DNA of 64,000 nt from Bartonella sp. B1099 (GTDB taxonomy: Bacteria; Pseudomonadota; Alphaproteobacteria; Rhizobiales; Rhizobiaceae). Shown one piece after another: positions 30,853 to 40,205 of the stretch (its first letter is position 1; the number at the start of each line of letters is the position of its first letter). The position numbers were made by a program, and so were the translations under genes. The notes under the pieces are model-generated. The model saw only the letters and a list, made by a program, of their open reading frames with translations, ran no database searches and had not been told where the DNA came from. Location: NCBI RefSeq assembly GCF_944801835.1, contig NZ_CALYLN010000002.1, positions 372,001-436,000 on the forward strand. Direction: 5' to 3'.

Positions 30853-33603
30853 TTAAAAATGATAACGCAATCCACCAGAAAAACGAACGCCAGAAAAGCC
30901 TGCCTTGGTTAGCTTATGCTGATAGCTAAGATTACTATGAAGTGTAACTTTAGAAGAAAATTGTGCATTAATCCCCAAACCTGCTTCTAAAGAAGAACCA
31001 AAAGCCCCTAACTGGAAAACATCTTTTAGATGAACAAATTGTTTTTCACCAAAATGATGGGCAAGATGAATATTGCCATTTAAAGAAATAATACGATCCT
31101 TTTCATATGCCGTAAATGTTTTACTTAAATACCCTCCAATACGCATCAACCATTGATCTGCTTTTTTTATCTCAACATCAACTCCATCAATATCACGAAA
31201 CTTATCAAATTGAAGATGTTGATAAATAAGCTGAATCTGCGGATCAAAAAGAAGACCTTCCTGTCCTATCATAAACACTTTACCAGCAGACAACGAAACG
31301 CTCAGAGGATTTACTTTTAATGTCGCCGTCTTACCCCAAGCATGAGTAAGCACATCGCCTTTAAACAAACCATAAGATAAAAGACCATCTCCATAAAAAC
31401 CCGTATTGTGTTCCACACTACCGTATGCCGTAAATGTCCATTTATTAAACGGACTCTTTTGACTTTGTTCCACGTTACGAGGTTGTAAGGAAAGCTTTCC
31501 ATAAGTTCCCATAATCCCAAAAGATATCGTACTATATGCCCTCTCTATTGTTTTGAGTAAAATATCTGTTTCTATAGCGTTATAATCAACATTCCCATCG
31601 TACCCATATTCAAGGAGAGACAAATCTGTGACATAACGATAACTCCCACCGTAACCATAAACAGATAATGCAAAATTCTCTTTAACTTTTAACAACTTAC
31701 GAGAAATAGACCGCGTAGCTTGCAACTGCTTTTGTTGATTACTAATATCCATGAGTCCAACATGAAACAAAGCATTTTGTAACAGAAGATAGGTCGGAAC
31801 TTGTGGAACAACTTCTCTGATCTTTAACTTAGAATGAGGAAGATTAGCCCCCCCTAAAGCAGGCTGAATATATTTACTTTCAAGGCGGAAATCCCAAAAA
31901 TCTCCCTCTCCCTCCACCAATCTTTGAGAAGTTTGTGCTTGTCCAAGAGAAGAATCTGGACCATAGGCATGAAGATAATATTGGTAAGGCAAACCCTCTA
32001 CTGCAATATAAGCACGATTTAACTGAAAAGAATCCTCTGTTGCTTTTCCAGAAACCTGAATAAGTGAAATACTCTGAGCATTTTCACCCGTTGCCATTTC
32101 TCCCTGATTTCCTACAATAAATTGCACATAAACTGTCGTTTTTCCAGAAACATCACCCTGTATCAAAAGCCGATCAGTCTTTTTATTATCAAGCAACCCA
32201 TCACGCCCGAGATAGGTATTGAGATAAATATCCGCACTATCTTGCGCACTATAAACTTCTTTCTCTCCCTTTCCAATATAAAGTGTCTGATACATGTGAA
32301 ACATTGGCTTTTCAAAAGCAATAAAACTATCAGAAAGTTTTACAAATGAAATAAATGAACTCGTATGATTTGCAACGTGCGAATCTATCTCTCTTCTTCT
32401 TGTCAAAAACCATTTTGATCCTTTTGTCAAATAAAGCTCAGCAATAGAATCATCGGCAACACGAGTCCCTCCTATCAATGAAGAAGAATCAGCCAAAATC
32501 GCGACAGCCCCCCCTTTTTCAGCTGTTAATAATAAATCACCAGAAATTTTAGTGCCTTCTGTTACAGCAATATAACTCTGACTGTTATGACTATGAATAG
32601 CTGTTCCAGCTGGAACTTCAAAAACCGTCCTTTTCAAAAAAACAAGTCCCTGTTCGTACGCATTAGTCTCTCCTCCCGTTTCAAAATGCATACCATGCTT
32701 GTTTCCTATTACCTTAATCGTTGTATCTTCAATATTAACCCGCGAAATTAAAATATTTTCTCCCCAGCCGACACCAGATTGTGTGTTAAAATCCTGTCCA
32801 ACTGTTAAAACACGAACATCCGTAGAAACAATATTCGTATTTTTTAAATAAACAGAGCCCTGCTGTTTCACATTCAAAACTGTATGCGCAATTTTTTCAT
32901 TTGTATTTTCTCTATCTTTTGTTTTCTGACGTTTTGAAGTAATGGTAACACCATCTAAAGTTGCACGCCCCCCTCTCCCCACATAAAGCGCAGCGGCATC
33001 ATTCACATCAATAAATCCACCTTTCATCTGAATATCCGCATCAGCCGTAACGAAAAGAGCACTCTCTTGACCAATCCCCTGACCTTCCACTTTAATTTTT
33101 GTATTCGTCAACCTAACAGATGCTCCTACCTTCTCTGCATAAGCAGCAACCTGAGTAGCTTCAATTATTCCATGATTGACCTCAATTATTCCACGATCAG
33201 CTTTAAGACCTATTGACACATTTTTAAAAGCTGAATCGCTCAAGACAATTTTTCCTCCTCGTGATACAACAGCCCCATAAATATCTTCTATACCCGCAGT
33301 ACCTTCAACCTCTATACGCATTGCCTGAATAACTGTATTAAGCTCCTGTACACCTATAGCAGCAGGCAAAGTTAGAATCCCCTCCTCACTCTTTGGTTGA
33401 ACAGGTGCCGTGAATTTATATATTTTATCACTAATTGTATGCTTTGCACCATCACTGCATTCATAAGGTAATTTGCTTTCATCACATGACAGTGATACAA
33501 GTGAGCGAGAATGTGCCTTAATATTTGTGTTTAACAAAAAAGAAAAAATAGCTGCTGTAAAAACGCACGAATACAAGCGATTATGAAATACCTTGATTAT
33601 CAT
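30853..33603 (-). CDS. Autotransporter (type Va), pertactin-like passenger
   Basis: 916 aa. The N-terminal signal peptide (VFTAAIFSFLLNTNIKA) is followed by a passenger of ~550 residues built of repeated beta-helix-type strands (GGKIVLSDSAFKNVSIGLKA; GASVRLTNTKIKVEG; GRATLDGVTIT). The C-terminal ~280 residues form an autotransporter beta-barrel (WTFTAYGSVEHNTGFYGDGL, LFDPQIQLIYQHLQFDKF) ending in LRYHF with a terminal Phe, as needed for outer-membrane insertion. Two Cys lie near the passenger start (SLSCDESKLPYEC). The architecture is that of the Bartonella autotransporters implicated in adhesion and host interaction; I cannot assign it to a named one. Flanked by a long spacer and the accessory island. 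Confidence 0.88.
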   Translation of the reverse strand: MIIKVFHNRLYSCVFTAAIFSFLLNTNIKAHSRSLVSLSCDESKLPYECSDGAKHTISDKIYKFTAPVQPKSEEGILTLPAAIGVQELNTVIQAMRIEVEGTAGIEDIYGAVVSRGGKIVLSDSAFKNVSIGLKADRGIIEVNHGIIEATQVAAYAEKVGASVRLTNTKIKVEGQGIGQESALFVTADADIQMKGGFIDVNDAAALYVGRGGRATLDGVTITSKRQKTKDRENTNEKIAHTVLNVKQQGSVYLKNTNIVSTDVRVLTVGQDFNTQSGVGWGENILISRVNIEDTTIKVIGNKHGMHFETGGETNAYEQGLVFLKRTVFEVPAGTAIHSHNSQSYIAVTEGTKISGDLLLTAEKGGAVAILADSSSLIGGTRVADDSIAELYLTKGSKWFLTRRREIDSHVANHTSSFISFVKLSDSFIAFEKPMFHMYQTLYIGKGEKEVYSAQDSADIYLNTYLGRDGLLDNKKTDRLLIQGDVSGKTTVYVQFIVGNQGEMATGENAQSISLIQVSGKATEDSFQLNRAYIAVEGLPYQYYLHAYGPDSSLGQAQTSQRLVEGEGDFWDFRLESKYIQPALGGANLPHSKLKIREVVPQVPTYLLLQNALFHVGLMDISNQQKQLQATRSISRKLLKVKENFALSVYGYGGSYRYVTDLSLLEYGYDGNVDYNAIETDILLKTIERAYSTISFGIMGTYGKLSLQPRNVEQSQKSPFNKWTFTAYGSVEHNTGFYGDGLLSYGLFKGDVLTHAWGKTATLKVNPLSVSLSAGKVFMIGQEGLLFDPQIQLIYQHLQFDKFRDIDGVDVEIKKADQWLMRIGGYLSKTFTAYEKDRIISLNGNIHLAHHFGEKQFVHLKDVFQLGAFGSSLEAGLGINAQFSSKVTLHSNLSYQHKLTKAGFSGVRFSGGLRYHF

Positions 33604-34489
33604 TGCTTTTCAAAACTTTCTTTTTTCAACAAAAACAAAAAAATGCGGGCAAAACAATAAACAACAAATTAAACACAATAAGAACAAAATAAACAAAGTT
33701 ATTTTGTTTTTTATGATAAATGATAGCATTTTATAATATGTTTTGTATTTTATGTAAAGAAAGAACAAAAAATTTAAAAATATCATTGAAGATGGCAATC
33801 TCTTTAAAGATTCACCCCCCCAATGCTGAGAGCTATGGCACAAAGCACCAGAAAATTAATCTCAAAAAAACGCGCCGAAATGTAAACTTTAAGGAGATAT
33901 AATATTCAATTTATCTCATTTTCCAAAAATAAAAATACAACGAAATGAGAATAATTTTTAAGATTAAAATGATCAAAATATATTAATAAAATATCACGCG
34001 ATGAGATACAGTAAAATCTATAACCGCATTATTTTTTAACCACAACAAAAGTCCGAGGAAACGCACACTGAGATGTAAGCTAATGTACATAATTTCTACA
34101 TTAAAACTGCCAGCTATCTAGAAAAAAATTGAATAAACAAAAAAACTTCTCTTAATGTCCTACCATCCATGATTTGAATGAATTAATGAAATACTTTAAA
34201 AAATATCATCTCAAAATAGATCATAAAATGAAAAACTATTTACATAAAAACCACTTGCATAAAATTTTATCAAAATCAGTTCTGTGAAAGCAATCTGCTT
34301 ATTATTAAAGCTGATATTTTAGCAAAACCATTTTTTGCCACTTTTTATATCAAAATAAATTTCTAAATATTCCCCGATATTATCATCTGACAATAACACT
34401 ATTGCACTCTCAAAGCCGATGAATATCACTATATCAAGAGGTAAAAGAACTGTATTTTCTCTCGCTTCTCCATAATATTTCATTCAATT
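33604..34489. other. AT-rich spacer upstream of autotransporter gene
   Basis: About 890 bp, extremely A/T-rich, with no supported gene. It should contain the autotransporter promoter at its left end. Runs such as ATAAACAACAAATTAAACAC near 33660 are low complexity. Confidence 0.5.
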
Positions 34490-34935
34490 ATTGCTTTAAA
34501 GATGAAAATTTCACTTTTTCAGAGCTTTTTTTTATTTTCTGGCATTTTTTATCATTCTCAAGTCGTAACATCAAATCTCGCTCTTGCTTTGTCGAATTGG
34601 TTAAAGCAAAAGTATCATTGTCCATAACCTGTCCCGCTACCATTAAATTAACTAAAAATGAATCACTTTCTCGGCACTGATGAAAAATAAATTCCCTTTA
34701 AATCTTGCAATTTGTACCGATAACCTGCTTTAGTCATGCACTCATAAACTGCAGTAAACTCATTTGCACGCAAATCCATATTTTCAGAAGAAGCATAGAT
34801 TGGTTTTCAGCCACATTTTGACAATACTTGTTAGACCACAGACTTATTAACACTGGGCTTTCCCATAATGTCAGCGTCAATGGAGGAAGTTTGCTAACAC
34901 ATCCAGCAGAATTTTATAAAACTATAGCACTTAAT
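34490..34935 (-). pseudogene. Decayed lipoprotein gene (WEK-family copy A)
   Basis: Reading minus-strand frames in order gives a lipobox-like SAGC followed by VSKLPPLTLTLWE, then after a frameshift KPSVNKSVV-stop-QVLSKCG, then ANEFTAVYECMTKAGYRYK, and a terminal DLMLRLENDKKCQK. The order W-E-K-P, then V..VL..CG, then C-M-x-x-A-G-x-x-Y-K matches the intact copy at 35067-35474. Stops and frameshifts disable it. Confidence 0.6.
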
Positions 34936-35066
34936 AATTTCGATATTTTTTTCTCGTACCTAAAACAACTTTAGAGAGCATAGAGATCGTACATCGAAAA
35001 AGCAATCTCGCCTCGCCCCCCCTGCGAGAATAAGAAATATGAGGATTTGATTATAGCAACCTCAAC

Positions 35067-35474
35067 TTAAGGCTGACATTCGGGTTGTTCTTTGTGCTCT
35101 TCACAATGTGGACTATTCAAACGCCTCTCTACACTTCGCTGAGGAATAACAGCATCAGGTTGACAAATTGGAAGATTTTCATATTTCTCTTTCTCACACC
35201 ATTTCACCCTTCCCACTTTATCCTGAAAACCCGCTTGTATCATGCATACACTGACAGTTTCCTCTTCATTGAATCGCTCATTCATACTTTTGTCTGTATT
35301 AAGACGCCCATCCAGATACTGTATTCCACACTCCAACAAAGCTTTTTTAACCTCAAGTTGATCTGCACCAGACTTTTCCCATGTATCTACAGCCGTTCGC
35401 GAAGGCTGTTCTGGGTAACACCCAGCCATAACAAATAAGGTTATCCCGCTTAATAATTTTAAAATCTGCTTCAT
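35067..35474 (-). CDS. Small lipoprotein, intact (copy B)
   Basis: 135 aa from the ATG at 35474, which has an AGGA ribosome binding site and gives a proper lipoprotein signal: KQILKLLSGITLFVMAGC with the lipobox Cys at residue 19. The mature part carries TWEKSGADQLEVKKALLECG (~33-52), a VCMIQAGFQDK motif and a Cys-rich tail (PICQPDAVIPQRSVERRL, ending HCEEHKEQPECQP). Seven Cys in all could form disulfides in the periplasm. Three damaged relatives lie within 2.5 kb. No known function is recognised; adjacency of a relative to a haemagglutinin C terminus suggests an immunity role (inference). Confidence 0.8.
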   Translation of the reverse strand: MKQILKLLSGITLFVMAGCYPEQPSRTAVDTWEKSGADQLEVKKALLECGIQYLDGRLNTDKSMNERFNEEETVSVCMIQAGFQDKVGRVKWCEKEKYENLPICQPDAVIPQRSVERRLNSPHCEEHKEQPECQP

Positions 35475-35504
35475 TTTCCTATCCTTGAATAATTTTAATA
35501 TCAC

Positions 35505-35848
35505 GAAACAATCTATAAATTATTTTACATGCTGCGTTTTCATTTCCAAAACAATGATAGACATTCTCACTCTTTATTATCATTTATCTTTTTCCGATGA
35601 TTATGCCATTCGGTATTGTATCAAAAAGACAGTAAAATTACTACTAAAATCATATTCTATCAATGTTATGGTTATAATTACTCTCAATATTTTAATTACA
35701 ATTAAAATAGATATTTTTATAAATTGTTGCACCTACATTTATAGCTCCCATAGATAAATAGCGTCGGGATAGTTGGTTGAGAAAACAATCTCGCACAAAC
35801 ATGGGAACACATGGAGGTGGGGATTGTAATTTCCAAAAACAGCAAAAC
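35505..35848. other. Spacer with duplicated 3'-flank sequence
   Basis: No gene. The stretch just downstream of copy C (about 35780-35855, AAACAATCTCGC ... AACTTAAGGTTGGCATT) resembles the stretch downstream of copy B (about 35000-35080, AAAGCAATCTCGC ... AACTTAAGGCTGACATT), showing that the lipoprotein copies were duplicated with their flanks. Confidence 0.5.
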
Positions 35849-36064
35849 TTAAGGTTGGCATTTACGGCTATTTTTATATTTTTTACAAAACGGACTGGTT
35901 AAGCGCTTCTTGACGCTGCGCTGGGGGATGACTGCATCTGGACGACAAATGGAAAGGTTTTCAGCTCTAAAAGTATAACATGGCCCTCCCGCTCTTGCTA
36001 CCTCTTCATCTTTATAGCGGAACCCTGCTTGGAGCATGCAAGCATAAAATGAATTCTGTAGATC
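35849..36064 (-). pseudogene. Lipoprotein C-terminal half (copy C)
   Basis: The frame is open from about 36064 down to the stop at 35849 and reads NDLQNSFYACMLQAGFRYKD, then a tail with CRPDAVIPQRSVKKRL and a final KCQP. It aligns with the second half of the intact copy B and lacks the signal sequence and the WEK motif. It is interrupted exactly where the replication-initiator insert begins, 16 bp away. The matching N-terminal half may be copy D at 37696-37911. Confidence 0.65.
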
Positions 36065-36080
36065 ATTTTAGAGGTGGAAT

Positions 36081-36659
36081 ATGAGCTTGGCTCGCTACAA
36101 AACAAATCCATTTTTGGATAACATGACTATTCCTGTAAAAGGAAAACCAATTAGATTATCTCGTTTAGGACGAGATAATAATATTTTAATATTTTGGTAA
36201 ATCAAAATACTAGAGAAATGCATGGTACCCATGTAAACACCTTCAAAAAGGTGGATGGTGAGCAGTTTGTTAAACTGTTTACGGACAATATTGGTTTAAC
36301 TTTTGAACTGTCATCAGCAGGAATTAAAGCTTTCCGAGTTTTGTTATGGGCGGTTCAAAATCTAGCGCTATCGAAAGATGAAGTAGATTTGGATAGCTTC
36401 ATTCTAGAGGATTTCTTAAACTCTCAAACAATATCAGAACAACCATTAAGACTTAGCATTGCAACTTTTAAAAGAGGAATTAATGAGCTAGAAAAAGCTC
36501 AAATCACTGCAAAAACATTGCGGCAAGGACGTTATTATAAATCCAAATTTTGTTTTTAATGGCGATAGAATTGCCTTTACAACTGTTATTCAACGTAGAA
36601 AACATGAAAAATCAGATGAAAATACTCTAGATATGTTTGATGATTTAATTACATCATGA
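36081..36659 (+). pseudogene. Plasmid-type replication initiator (RepL/RepA-like), frameshifted
   Basis: Strong ribosome binding site (AGAGGTGG) before ATG at 36081. Three frames join to one protein: 36081-36197 (MSLARYKTNPFLDNMTIPVK...NNI), 36194-36540 (VNQNTREMHGTHVNTFKKVD...LEKAQITAKTLRQGRYY), and 36541-36659 (INPNFVFNGDRIAFTTVIQR...FDDLITS). About 190 aa in total with two frameshifts. The layout (short basic N terminus, a helix-turn-helix-like middle, a closing YYINPNFVFNGDR) fits small plasmid replication proteins of the RepL type. It implies a plasmid or plasmid-phage integrated here and then decayed. Confidence 0.6.
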
Positions 36660-36672
36660 GATTTTCACAAAA

Positions 36673-36722
36673 TGAGAGGCTACCGCCTCTCAAACTCTCC
36701 GTACGCTCACCAAAATCATGAT
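36673..36722 (+). repeat. Left arm of outer 50-bp inverted repeat
   Basis: 47 of 50 bases match the reverse complement of 37239-37288. The arm begins TGAGAGGCTACCGCCTCTCA, itself a small hairpin (GAGAGGC-TACC-GCCTCTC), and ends CACCAAAATCATGAT. It starts 14 nt after the Rep stop, so its inner hairpin could also serve as the Rep terminator. Confidence 0.85.
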
Positions 36723-37094
36723 TAGATGAAAAACGTCTCTGTTGGCGCCAAATTTAGTTCTAGAATGCGTTTAATGAAAAAAACAACTATTTACGTTTCT
36801 AAGCTAAAAACTCCTTACAGAGCTTTTTTAAGCCAAATAGAATATTTTTAATTCCTAAAGATCATTTTCAAAAAATCTCACAAACCAAAAGCTATATTTG
36901 CTACTAAAAGCATTTTTTCATTTCTCTCAATTTGAAAAGTTTCCAATGCGCATTTTATGCGCTCCTGAAAAATGTCTTTTTCAAAGATTTTTTGAAGGCG
37001 CAATTATACGTTTTATTTTTAAACGTAATTTTGGGGCTCAAAACGCTTATCGAAAAAATGATATTTTCTCCATTTTAGCGCCATAAGAAACTCC
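36723..37094. other. Interior of the palindromic element, no supported gene
   Basis: About 370 bp. One plus-strand frame (36898-37086, 62 codons) is open but has no ribosome binding site and looks like read-through of repeat DNA. I see no transposase. Confidence 0.5.
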
Positions 37095-37103
37095 CTAAAA
37101 CAT

Positions 37104-37244
37104 CATGATTTCGGAGCCGTGCGGGAACGTAAAAACAATCCGTTAGGTTCTGAGTCAAGGTCACCGTTAGGCGCCCCGAAGGAGTTACCTTGACCCTAAG
37201 AACATAGGATTGTTAGTTCCCAAAAGCACGGCTTTGAGATCATG
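37104..37244. repeat. Long hairpin H1 with conserved loop
   Basis: Arms 37104-37162 and 37187-37244 pair over most of ~55 bp (GAGCCGTGC/GCACGGCTT; CAATCC/GGATTG; GTCAAGGT/ACCTTGAC). The 24-nt loop contains CCGTTAGGCGCCCCGAAGGA. Confidence 0.85.
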
Positions 37245-37288
37245 ATTTTGGTGAGTGCACGGAGAATTTGAGAGGCGGTAGCCTCTCA
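37239..37288 (-). repeat. Right arm of outer 50-bp inverted repeat
   Basis: Reverse complement of 36673-36722 with three mismatches. Its first bases overlap the right arm of H1, so the repeats are nested. Confidence 0.85.
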
Positions 37289-37394
37289 TCATATTTTGAT
37301 CGTAGATATTACAAATAACAGTGAAATTGCAGACTATAGCTACTGTGATTTTGATGATTTTTTTCATTACCAAGCTCCTATTTAAAAAAAAAGA

Positions 37395-37531
37395 CCACAA
37401 GCATCATGCTTTCAAAGGATTCAATCCAGATTTTTACGGTCAAGGATACCCCTTCGGGGCGCTTAACGGCATCCTTGACCGTAAAAATCGAGCGGATTGT
37501 TTGATCCTTTTTGAAAGCATGATGTTTGTGG
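37395..37531. repeat. Long hairpin H2, sister of H1
   Basis: Arms 37395-37447 and 37471-37531 pair over about 50 bp (CATCATGCTTTCAAA with TTTGAAAGCATGATG-type complement; TTTTTACGGTCAAGGAT with ATCCTTGACCGTAAAAA). The 23-nt loop reads, on the minus strand, CCGTTAAGCGCCCCGAAGGG, 18 of 20 identical to the H1 loop. Outer stem sequences of H1 and H2 differ, but both stay self-complementary. Confidence 0.9.
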
Positions 37532-37695
37532 GTGTAAGGAGCCAATTTTCTTTAATGAAATGACTGATTTTTCTCCTCAGATAAGAATTAAGAAGGGATT
37601 CGACGGAAGAGCCCAGAAATCCTAGATTCAATTTTCAGAATCTGTACTACGGTAGCTCAACCCTTGTTGCGCGCTAGCTCAAAAAATGACTTGAT

Positions 37696-37911
37696 TTATT
37701 GTTGCTTTTGCATTAACGTTATTTTTTTGTTTTCTGGATCGCCCTCATAAGGGGTTGGCATGCCACATTCTAGCAAAGCTTTTCCTATCTCAGTAAAATC
37801 TGCTCCTGGCTTCTCCCATGCACTCAAATATTCTCCAGGAGTTTTATTAAACTGACATCCTGCAATACCTAACAAAGTTACAACACTTAATAGCTTTGGA
37901 GTTTGTTTCAT
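37696..37911 (-). pseudogene. Lipoprotein N-terminal half (copy D), overlaps haemagglutinin stop
   Basis: 71 aa: lipoprotein signal KQTPKLLSVVTLLGIAGC (lipobox Cys19), then YLSAWEKPGADFTEIGKALL and ECGMPTP, then a foreign-looking end at KITLMQKQQ. It lacks the Cys-rich second half found in the intact copy B. The ATG overlaps the TGA of the haemagglutinin frame (ATGA), with AAGGAA as ribosome binding site, so the two are translationally coupled. The missing half may be copy C, 1.6 kb away across the Rep insert. Confidence 0.7.
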
Positions 37912-39800
37912 TTTTTATTCCTTGATTTACTTAAAGGAAATTGTTTTAGATGAGATGCGCCACAGCGCCATGTACACTTATCACCTTCATCTCCAAGGCA
38001 AGTATGGGGACTTATGGAATCTGTGAACATATTCCACATTTCTTTCCACCAGTTACTACCAGCAGGTATTGTCTCGTAAGTATAGCCATTGCCGCCAATC
38101 CATCGACTTACAAGGTCATATCCATGACCATCAAAACCAACCGTGGTTTGTTTGCCGTCACTCACATAAGCTAATAGAACGGATGCAGCCAAAATATTCG
38201 CCGCTGGTCCATAGAGATTGATATTCATGTTTTCGTTGGCTATCCCATGCACACCTTCTTGTTTGAAAGAATTCAGCGTATTTTCCACTGTCATGTCACC
38301 GCAGCTATGACCGTTAAGCTCCAACCCTGTATTGCCGTAGATATACAGCAGATCTTTTGCTTCTTGTGTTGAATTGGTCAATCCCCAAAAGTTATTTTCT
38401 AAAAACTTCTGATAGCCTGCAACCAGAAGTTCTGAAATAGTAGAATCGGCTTCTGGGAGCACAACAAAATAAAGCAGTACATTTTATCTTTTGCATGTTG
38501 CTCTGCATAAACAGTGGCTTCCTCTGGTGGTGTAAAGATGCCATTAAAGAACACATGCACCCTGCCATCAGAATCTTCCTGTAAATGCTGATTTTCTTCA
38601 TCGGTTAAACAATGAAACTTAGAGATATTTTGTCCACGGGCGTCTTTTATAGGTACCCCATTTTCATCTGTTTTATAGATTATGTTGCCCTGTTCATCAC
38701 GATCGACCATAGCGAGAGGGTGTTCTTTGAGAAACATGGTTTTATAAGACTCATCGCTGTATTTAAATCCTTTCTCCAGCAATTGCATGGCCATTTCACG
38801 GTTTTCATGGACGATTTGTTCCAGCTTGGTGACATCTATGGGAGAGACACCCTTATGAGCGTTGACAGTATCGCGATTAAGGAAAACAATGGCGTGGTCT
38901 GAATTTTGCCCTGTCAGTAGCATTTGCCCTGCTTCATCGGTTATCACAATGGTGCTATCGCTGATGGCAGATTTGGTTTCCCTTTCTGCTCCATCCATGG
39001 CTTTGCCATGATTTAAAACATTCTTAGCAATGTTTTTTATAGAGTCATTTTCAGAGAAGCTAAAACCATGGCTGCTGGCTTGAGCATGCACACTGTTAGT
39101 AATATCACTGGTGCTGATGCTTGCTGTGATCAAACGTTTTTTTCTGCCAGCGCCTGCTGTCAATGATACCTCCGTTCATGGTTGTTTGATTTTTAGCGTT
39201 GATCTCAAAGCCGTCTGCTCCTGCTTTGATGCCTGATTGCTCCACAACACTGTGATAATCACTAGAGGATTTGTCTTTTTGGAAAGAGGCGTTCATTAAA
39301 CTTCCTCCACCCGTTGTTTCTGCACCAAATACAACAGAAACAGAATTTTGCTTGTTAGAGGTTTTTCCTGTATCACTGAGGCTGATAATAGTGAGAGCGC
39401 TACCAACACCCATCTCTTCTATACGATTTGCAGAAAGCACGGCCCCCGCCAATGTGGTGTTTTGCCCACTGTTGGTATGAATAGTGTTAGTACCTATAAT
39501 ATAATATGGCTGTTCTTGTGTTGCATCTGTTCACTCGAGCCATTTCCTTTACTAAAAGAAGCATTCCCCATCCACCCTGCCCCACTCGTGCCGTAGCTGT
39601 AGCCAACATTCATGGAGGCACTTTGCGAATGATTTTGCATTGTTTGCGTATTTTTTCACTTTCAAAGGTGATATCTTGCCCCGCTGTCAGATTAATATTC
39701 CTGCTCTGTTCATCATTACTCAGAGGGTTTGTGCCAGCGATAATATCCGCTTCTTTAATAACAAAATTTAAAAACTCAATTTTAAAAAAGCCTATAAAAT
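37908..39800 (-). pseudogene. Filamentous haemagglutinin (FhaB/CdiA-like), 3' remnant
   Basis: Consecutive minus-strand frames read one decayed protein. The order is EADIIAGTNPLSNDEQSRN (39610-39800), ASMNVGYSYGTSGAGWMGNASF (~39510-39635), TNTIHTNSGQNTTLAGAVLS to GFEINAKNQTTMNGG (~39170-39500), KKRLITASISTSDITNSVHA to VYAEQHAKDK (38460-39150), and the end domain 37908-38470. Haemagglutinin-repeat wording (NINLTAGQDITFES, TTLAGAVLSA, ITASISTSDI) identifies the family. At least four frameshifts disrupt it, and the 5' part with the secretion signal is absent. The last domain (IYGNTGLELNGHSCGDMTVE) has a GHSxG elbow-like motif. No VENN motif is visible. Confidence 0.8.
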
Positions 39801-39849
39801 AATTTATTTGGTTCAGTTGAGTATCGATGAAAAAAATACAAATCAAACT

Positions 39850-40205
39850 ATAGAAACAATTCTCACAATAACTTCTCTTATGAAAGAGAACTTCATTAAT
39901 AAGTTTAGAAAAAGATATTTTCTTATAGCCTTGTATCTAATAAAACCTATTAGTACTGTTAGGCATTTTAATATAAAATCATTTTAACATGAAGTACTTA
40001 TCTTAATAGTATAGCTCACCATTAAAAAATGCCTGATATTCATATGATGGAGTTATTATCATAAATAATGGCTCACAAAATATTCCAAAGCAAATCGATA
40101 ACGAGCAGATTGTTTTCAATTTAAATTATCCCAATCTTTGAAGGAAAACGGTTAATACCCGTTCTCCGAAAGACATTAACTACTTCTTTTTAGTTTAACC
40201 TTTCT
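39850..40205. other. Spacer between haemagglutinin remnant and permease
   Basis: About 350 bp, AT-rich; no gene seen. Upstream haemagglutinin sequence ends here, so this may be the island's right edge. Confidence 0.45.

Noticed and set aside
36898-37086. 62-codon frame inside the palindromic element
   Set aside because: No ribosome binding site and no recognisable protein; probably open by chance.
34000-39900. Intact prophage
   Set aside because: No capsid, terminase, portal, tail or integrase gene can be read; only a Rep remnant, lipoproteins and haemagglutinin pieces.
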